From Fibrobacter sp. UBA4375 (GTDB taxonomy: Bacteria; Fibrobacterota; Fibrobacteria; Fibrobacterales; Fibrobacteraceae), in contig DGRZ01000081.1 of NCBI GenBank assembly GCA_002391195.1, forward strand, positions 1 to 35,715: a DNA stretch of 35,715 nucleotides, read 5' to 3'. A program made the translations under genes and the position numbers. A model generated the notes under the pieces. That model worked only from the letters and a program-made list of their open reading frames with translations, was not told the DNA's origin and searched no databases. This document shows, one piece after another, positions 31,702 to 35,715 of the stretch; position 1 is the stretch's first letter; every line of letters begins with the position of its first letter.

Positions 31702-31721
31702 GCATTGTTAATAGGTATATT
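31693..31721 (+). promoter_or_regulatory. Promoter of the GNAT toxin-antitoxin operon
   Basis: TTGTTT (31693-31698) and TATATT (31716-31721) with a 17-base spacer, about 79 bases before the antitoxin start codon. Confidence 0.6.
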
Positions 31722-31799
31722 TGTGGCAATGGAACCGACTTGACTGGTTGCCGCCTGGCCCTAGGCCAGTTTTCTATATGGTATAACAGAAGAGGAATC

Positions 31800-32018
31800 A
31801 TGGCTCGCGAAATTCGAGAGACTCCTATACTGTTCGGCGAGGATGCTCGCCGGTTTTTGGCCCGTATGGAAGAGCGGCACCCGGAACCTCCGGAAGTTCG
31901 TGCCCGCATCCAGCGGAATTACGAAATTTTCAAGAAGGCCTACGAGGAGGGAATGCGCGAAAAGCGCGCCCGCGAAGCGGCCAACGGAGGTATCGACCCG
32001 TGGTTCAACCAAGTATAG
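31800..32018 (+). CDS. Antitoxin-like protein paired with a GNAT acetyltransferase
   Basis: A 72-residue charged protein starting MAREIRETPILFGEDARRFLARM, with AGAGGA immediately before the ATG. The longer frame upstream is AT-rich leader and unlikely. The start (KETP.LFGEDA.RF) followed by a basic helical stretch (IQRNYEIFKKAYEEGMREKRARE) resembles small proteins that stand before GNAT genes in Bacteroidota. These are thought to be antitoxins. The C-terminus overlaps the GNAT gene by 19 bases. The role is inferred from that pairing. Confidence 0.65.
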   Translation: MAREIRETPILFGEDARRFLARMEERHPEPPEVRARIQRNYEIFKKAYEEGMREKRAREAANGGIDPWFNQV

Positions 32019-32557
32019 AGTTATCATCTTTTAAGTTCATTCGCTTAAATTCGACGGATTCAATCAAAAAATTTGACTGCGGCGACAGGGATTTGAACGA
32101 CTTTATATTGAATCATGCCCCGGCGTTCCAAAAACACCTGATTTCTGTAAGTTATGCGTATGCCAATCCCAATACGGGACAAATTTTGGCTTATTGCAGT
32201 CTAGCAAACGACAAGGTGGCAATAACTGATTTCAAGGATAAAACGGAATTCAACCGATTTCGTAAAAAGAACGGTTTTCCGAACGAAAAACGCCTTAAAA
32301 GTTACCCGGCGGTCAAGTTGTGCCGTCTGGGCGTTGATGTCTCCGCAAAAGGAAACCAGATTGGCTCTGGAATGTTGGATTACATCAAGTCAATGTTCGT
32401 TGTTGAAAACAAGACCGGTTGTCGTTTCCTGACTGTGGACGCCTACCTTGATGCAGTCCCGTTCTACGAAAAGAATGGTTTTCGCAGGATGAATGTTGAG
32501 GACGATGACCCCCACACGCGCCTCATGTATTATGACCTGATGGATCTTGCGGGATAG
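32000..32557 (+). CDS. GNAT-family acetyltransferase, probable TacT-like toxin
   Basis: A 185-residue GNAT domain protein with a GTG start and GGAGG nine bases upstream. FDCGDRDLNDFILNHA is the typical N-terminal block of the toxin-type subgroup. KLCRLGVDVSAKGNQIGSGMLDYI contains the acetyl-CoA loop (Q/R..G.G, here NQIGSG). LTVDAYLDAVPFYEKNGFRRM has the conserved Tyr before NGF. Toxins of this group acetylate aminoacyl-tRNA and block translation. The overlap with a small charged upstream gene supports a toxin-antitoxin module. A housekeeping acetyltransferase cannot be excluded. Fourth-strand residues are regular and no truncation is seen. Confidence 0.8.
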   Translation: MVQPSIELSSFKFIRLNSTDSIKKFDCGDRDLNDFILNHAPAFQKHLISVSYAYANPNTGQILAYCSLANDKVAITDFKDKTEFNRFRKKNGFPNEKRLKSYPAVKLCRLGVDVSAKGNQIGSGMLDYIKSMFVVENKTGCRFLTVDAYLDAVPFYEKNGFRRMNVEDDDPHTRLMYYDLMDLAG

Positions 32558-32591
32558 GGGCTTCCTCTATTTTACTACATTTCTCCGCGCT

Positions 32592-33176
32592 ATGGAAGAG
32601 TGTTTGAAATCAGTGGACTTGGTGCTTGCCAGCGGGTCCCCCCGCCGGCGCGAAATCCTGGAGCAGATCGGGGTCAAGTTCCGCGTTTCGGTGTCGGGCG
32701 AAGAGGAAAAGCCTACCGCCGAAAATCCCCTGGATTTTCCCCGCGAAAACGCAAGCCAAAAGGCCTTGGCGGTCTCCAAGAAGGACCCTTCCGCCGTGGT
32801 GCTGGGTTTTGACACTTTGGTGTTTCTGGACGGTCGCCCTCTCGGAAAGCCCAAGGATAAAGATGACGCTCTCCGGATGCTCAAGTCCCTGAACGGACGC
32901 TCCCACAAGGTGATTACCGGTGTGGCGGTGGCCCACGGAGGCATGCTCCTCTCCGCTTCCCAAGAGGAAACGGAGGTGTTTTTTAGGGACTGTTCCTTAC
33001 AGGAGCTGGAAGAATATGTAAATTCTTTGGACCCAATGGATAAAGCGGGGGCCTACGGCATCCAGACAAACGGAGCCCGCCTGATCCGCTCTATCCGCGG
33101 ATGCTATTACAATGTAGTGGGGCTTCCTGTAGCCCGCACGCTAGACATGCTTAAGAATTTGAAGGTGAAGGTATGA
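32592..33176 (+). CDS. maf: Maf-family nucleoside triphosphate pyrophosphatase
   Basis: A 194-residue cytoplasmic house-cleaning enzyme that hydrolyses non-canonical or excess nucleotides (dTTP/UTP type in the closest group). I took ATG 32592, which gives the standard start LVLASGSPRRREILEQIG. The longer frame adds 15 unrelated residues, but no ribosome-binding site is clear for either. GFDTLVFLDGRPLGKPKDKDDALRML, LNGRSHKVITGVAV and the late MDKAGAYGIQ...RSIRGCYYNVVGLPV are all family blocks. It overlaps rodZ by 4 bases (ATGA). Confidence 0.92.
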   Translation: MEECLKSVDLVLASGSPRRREILEQIGVKFRVSVSGEEEKPTAENPLDFPRENASQKALAVSKKDPSAVVLGFDTLVFLDGRPLGKPKDKDDALRMLKSLNGRSHKVITGVAVAHGGMLLSASQEETEVFFRDCSLQELEEYVNSLDPMDKAGAYGIQTNGARLIRSIRGCYYNVVGLPVARTLDMLKNLKVKV

Positions 33177-34183
33177 GTAATCCTGTTGAAGATAAACGCC
33201 CCGATGAACGGCTGGGAGCCTACCTGGCCCGTGCCCGTGAAGCAAAATCCATGACGGTGGCAGACCTTGCCACGGCCACGCGTTTGTCCGAAAAGAACAT
33301 TTCCCTGATTGAATCCGGTGACTGGAAGGCTTTTCCGGTGCAGGCTTATTTGCGCGGCTATCTGAACTCCGTGAGCACCAAACTGGGCCTGGATTCCAAG
33401 CGGGTGCTGGACTGGTATGCCGCCGAGAACGGTTCCAAGTTTGCAAGCCTCCTTACAGACCTTTCTGACGGTAACCCGGGCAAGCCTTCGGGGTCTGCCG
33501 AAGGGGAAGGCGGCTCCAAGGGGAAGGTAATCGTCATTATTCTCGTGGTTATTGGACTTGCCCTGGTGGTCGCCTCCAAGTTCCTCAAGGACGTGACTCC
33601 GACGCAGAACGCTCCCGAACCCGTGAAGACCGAAGTGGTGGAAGAAGAACCCGCCGTAGAAACGCCTACTGAAATGCCCGAAGGGGCCGAGGCCGTTCCC
33701 GCCGACTCCATGAATGCGGATACCTCTGCAGCCCAGGTCGCTCCCGCCGATACGGCGAAGGCCGCTCCCGCCAAGGATCAGCCTATCAGCCAGGCCGTTG
33801 TGGATGAAGCTATCAAGAAATCCGACCGTCCCGCTTCGGCAACCATATTCCTTTCGTCCGATTCCAAGACCGAGGAGGCCAAGACCGCTCCGGCAGGTGC
33901 AAGCTCCAAGCTTATCTTGGTGGCCTCTGGCGAGATGCGCACCTGGATCGGTATCAAGCACAACGAAGACGATACCTCGTTCCTCAAGGAATCCAACCTT
34001 TCCAAGGCCGGCACCCGCATGGTCTATGAATCTTCGGACACCCTGTACGTGGTGGTGGGCGAACCTAGGGCCATTTCAAAGTTCTATCTGAACGGCAAGG
34101 ACGTGCCGCTGCCTGGCATGAAATTCGGTCGGGTCACCAAGTTCAGGGTCTTTGGCGGTAAAGTCATCGAAGGAGCGGAATAA
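33173..34183 (+). CDS. rodZ: RodZ-like cytoskeletal adaptor protein
   Basis: A 336-residue bitopic protein. The cytoplasmic helix-turn-helix of the RodZ type covers about residues 12-80 (LGAYLARAREAKSMTVADLATATRLSEKNISLIESGDW...VQAYLRGYLNSVSTKLGLD). One membrane segment lies at about 118-137 (VIVIILVVIGLALVVASKF). A long Pro/Ala/Glu-rich periplasmic linker is followed by a C-terminal DUF4115-like beta domain (LILVASGEMRTWIGIKHNEDD...ISKFYLNGKDVPLP). RodZ binds MreB and helps keep rod shape; no mreB is in the window. It sits between maf and hisB with stop/start overlaps on both sides. Confidence 0.85.
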   Translation: MSNPVEDKRPDERLGAYLARAREAKSMTVADLATATRLSEKNISLIESGDWKAFPVQAYLRGYLNSVSTKLGLDSKRVLDWYAAENGSKFASLLTDLSDGNPGKPSGSAEGEGGSKGKVIVIILVVIGLALVVASKFLKDVTPTQNAPEPVKTEVVEEEPAVETPTEMPEGAEAVPADSMNADTSAAQVAPADTAKAAPAKDQPISQAVVDEAIKKSDRPASATIFLSSDSKTEEAKTAPAGASSKLILVASGEMRTWIGIKHNEDDTSFLKESNLSKAGTRMVYESSDTLYVVVGEPRAISKFYLNGKDVPLPGMKFGRVTKFRVFGGKVIEGAE

Positions 34184-34767
34184 TGCGAGTTTCCAAGATC
34201 GAAAGAAAGACCAGCGAAACCAACATTTCCCTGAGCCTCAATCTGGACGAGGCCAGCAGGGGCGTCATTGATTCCGGCAATGCGTTTCTGGACCACATGC
34301 TGGACCTGTTCCAGGTCCACGGCGGCTTCCGTCTGGACTTGACCTGCAAGGGCGACACCGCTATCGACATGCACCACAGTATGGAAGACATCGGCATTGT
34401 GCTCGGGCAGGCTCTTGTGGAATGCCTCGGCGACAAGAAAGGTATCGAACGCTACGGCTTTTACTTTGTCCCTATGGACGAGGCCCTCAGCCGCGTGTGC
34501 ATCGATTTCAGCAACCGCATCGGTTTCGTGTGGAAGGTGGAACTCCCCGGCGAGACGGCGGGCGGCATCGAGGCCAGCATGTTCGAGCATTTCTTCAAGA
34601 CGGTCTGCGAGAACGCCCGCATGAACCTGCACGTGGAACTGTTCTACGGCAGCGACAACCACCATTGCTTGGAAAGCATCTTCAAGGCCTTTGCCCGTTC
34701 CGTGGCCATGGCCGTTGCACCGAGTCGCAACGTGAAGGGCGTTCCCAGCAGCAAGGGCGTACTGTAA
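34183..34767 (+). CDS. hisB: Imidazoleglycerol-phosphate dehydratase HisB
   Basis: Step six of histidine synthesis, in the cytoplasm. It has 194 residues, the monofunctional length without the phosphatase domain found in E. coli HisB. The sequence has IERKTSETNI, then SGNAFLDHMLDLFQVHGGF, DMHHSMEDIGIVLGQAL and the metal-binding HH pairs, FVPMDEALSRVCIDFSNR and FYGSDNHHCLESIFKAFARSVAMA. The ATG overlaps the rodZ stop (TAATG). No other his gene is nearby, so histidine genes appear scattered in this genome. Confidence 0.95.
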   Translation: MRVSKIERKTSETNISLSLNLDEASRGVIDSGNAFLDHMLDLFQVHGGFRLDLTCKGDTAIDMHHSMEDIGIVLGQALVECLGDKKGIERYGFYFVPMDEALSRVCIDFSNRIGFVWKVELPGETAGGIEASMFEHFFKTVCENARMNLHVELFYGSDNHHCLESIFKAFARSVAMAVAPSRNVKGVPSSKGVL

Positions 34768-34852
34768 TTCGGAATTAGGAATTCGGATTTCGGAATTGGA
34801 AGCTAATAAGTATCTTCTATTTTTTCCGAATTCCAAACTCTGAAATCCGAAT
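34765..34852. repeat. AATTCGG-type dispersed inverted repeat, copy 2
   Basis: AATTCGGAATTAGGAATTCGG and TTTCGGAATTGGA on one side face TCCGAATTCCAAAC and GAAATCCGAATT on the other, about 25 bases away. The same words form the element at 30243-30315. It begins right at the hisB stop. Confidence 0.55.
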
Positions 34853-34884
34853 TTATATCCTCGGTACTCGTGTAAAAAGAATGA

Positions 34885-34960
34885 AGCACCGCTAGGTGCT
34901 CCAAGCTCAAACGTGTTTGAGCTTGTGGGGAGGGTCTTAGGGAGGGCGGAGCCCTCCCTA
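34885..34960. terminator. Three hairpins between convergent genes
   Basis: AGCACC-gcta-GGTGCT (34885-34900), CAAGCTCAAAC-gt-GTTTGAGCTTG (34902-34925) and TAGGGAGGGC-gga-GCCCTCCCTA (34938-34960) are all perfect. They lie between the ends of hisB and the LysM-like lipoprotein gene and probably terminate both transcripts, although U-tracts are short. Confidence 0.55.
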
Positions 34961-34964
34961 GTCG

Positions 34965-35606
34965 CTATAATCTCGGGACTCTTACCTTATCCCCGGCATT
35001 CAGGTGCTCCAGCATCACGCCGGGGTTTACTGATTGCAGGGTAGAGAGCACGTAAAAGCGGGGAAGGCTCTGGGCACCCGCCCCGTAGGTCCGGCGTAAA
35101 AGCTGGAACAGGTCCTCGCCGTCCTTGGATTCAACCACCTTGTAAAGCTTTGAATTGCTGGGGTCCGACTGCAATGCGGAGAGGGCCTGGGTGAACTGGT
35201 TCGCGAAATTTTCGGCGGAATTGTCCTTGCGGGGTTGAGTGGCTGCCGGTCCCGGTTTTCCGCTGCCGGTCCTTGTCCCTTGGTCCGCCTTGGTTCCTTT
35301 TTCGGGCTTTTTCCCCGTTACCGAAGAGGGCAGTATAAAGTTCGGCGCCTTGAAGGTGTTCATGGCGATGCTGGGCTTGTTCTTGTCCTGCTTCTTTAGC
35401 GGTTCCAGGGCCAGGATAGAATCCAGGTCGGCGATGTAGGTGCTGTCGGGCCATTCTACGAGGGGCATTTTCTTGTTCACGACCACGATGGTCGCCACAG
35501 GCGGCTCCGACTTGCAGGCGGCAAGAGCCCCGACAAGCAGGGACAGTCCGAGGAACTTCCAGCACCCGGGGTGGGCGATTCTTTTTGGAAAACGGCTCCG
35601 AATCAT
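34965..35606 (-). CDS. Lipoprotein with a LysM-like C-terminal domain
   Basis: A 213-residue exported protein. The signal (a basic start, then FLGLSLLVGALAAC) ends in a lipobox with Cys about residue 31. A first part (ATIVVVNKKMPLVEWPDSTYIADLDSIL) is followed by a low-complexity Lys/Gly/Pro/Thr region. The last 60 residues (LYKVVESKDGEDLFQLLRRTYG...LQSVNPGVMLEHLNAGDKVRVPRL) fit the LysM plan: Y.V..GD.l..i...yg, then N....l..GD.v.vP. It may bind peptidoglycan from the periplasmic side. The family assignment is tentative because the loop between the two halves is longer than usual. Confidence 0.65.
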   Translation of the reverse strand: MIRSRFPKRIAHPGCWKFLGLSLLVGALAACKSEPPVATIVVVNKKMPLVEWPDSTYIADLDSILALEPLKKQDKNKPSIAMNTFKAPNFILPSSVTGKKPEKGTKADQGTRTGSGKPGPAATQPRKDNSAENFANQFTQALSALQSDPSNSKLYKVVESKDGEDLFQLLRRTYGAGAQSLPRFYVLSTLQSVNPGVMLEHLNAGDKVRVPRL

Positions 35607-35637
35607 GGCCTAAAGATACAAAAAAGCGGGCCTACGC

Positions 35638-35666
35638 TTGCCAAAAAGGCCTAATTCTTCTAAATT
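35638..35666 (+). promoter_or_regulatory. Promoter of the gene at the right edge
   Basis: TTGCCA (35638-35643) and TAAATT (35661-35666) with a 17-base spacer, 37 bases before an ATG at 35704. Confidence 0.5.
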
Positions 35667-35703
35667 GTGTGCTCCAATTAACTACTTCACAGGAAGTTTA
35701 AAA

Positions 35704-35715
35704 ATGAAAGAAGGT
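35704..35715 (+). CDS. First codons of a gene cut by the window edge
   Basis: ATGAAAGAAGGT (M-K-E-G) at the last twelve bases, preceded by AGGAAG eight bases upstream and by a good promoter. Nothing can be said about the product. Confidence 0.5.

Overview
The window looks like a chromosome segment of a Fibrobacter-type bacterium (phylum Fibrobacterota, FCB group). The main evidence is four lipoproteins with five FISUMP domains (the Fibrobacter succinogenes major paralogous domain, with motifs of the form TWMAENLN...G(I/V)CP.GWH.P...RC(I/L/V)KD). Three of the four carry Ser-rich linkers. Other support comes from a diderm envelope (outer-membrane barrel with signal peptide, lipoproteins, a meso-DAP-type MurE), an FtsI with C-terminal PASTA domains as in other FCB bacteria, and a GH8 oligoxylanase-like enzyme that fits a plant-fibre degrader. 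I see no rRNA, tRNA, CRISPR array, transposase or integrase.

Layout. (1) 1-7.5 kb is an AT-rich accessory region. It holds a PIN toxin/antitoxin pair on the minus strand, a possible structured RNA at 961-1188, and a tight four-gene plus-strand operon. That operon runs: frameshifted unknown protein, FISUMP lipoprotein, GIY-YIG-like protein, double-FISUMP lipoprotein. It is followed by two copies of a 215-nt conserved, hairpin-rich repeat that bracket a pair of small orphan genes and a second VapC-type toxin/antitoxin pair. (2) 7.5-9.2 kb carries a BASS-family transporter, an orphan Vsr endonuclease and a possible small RNA with its own terminator. (3) 9.2-23.1 kb is a near-continuous division and cell wall (dcw) operon: mraZ-rsmH-ftsL-ftsI-murE-murF-ftsW-murG-murC-ftsQ-ftsA-ftsZ. 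Most junctions overlap by 1-17 bp. mraY and murD, usually between murF and ftsW, are absent, as are murB and ddl. Stacked hairpins follow ftsZ, including a 25-bp perfect inverted repeat.

(4) 23.4-28.8 kb holds an outer-membrane barrel protein, convergent holA, greA, divergent argJ, and a MORN-FISUMP lipoprotein. (5) 28.8-32.6 kb mixes repeat-rich spacers with a GH8 gene, a FISUMP lipoprotein and a GNAT-type toxin/antitoxin pair. The FISUMP gene has a 13-T tract inside its putative promoter. (6) 32.6-35.7 kb holds a maf-rodZ-hisB operon, a convergent LysM-like lipoprotein gene, and the promoter and first codons of a further gene at the right edge.

How the genes work together. The dcw genes supply cytoplasmic precursor synthesis (MurE, MurF, MurC, MurG) and the septal machine (FtsZ, FtsA, FtsQ, FtsL, FtsW, FtsI), probably with MraZ autoregulation through GTGGTA repeats over its promoter. 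RodZ and Maf add shape and division functions. The likely new biology lies in the accessory region: the mixed nuclease/FISUMP operon and the repeated structured element, whose variable stem is replaced between copies while base pairing is kept. Several promoters share the pattern TTGNNN-16 to 18 nt-TATATT, which looks like the local housekeeping promoter. All family assignments come from reading motifs; no database search was run.
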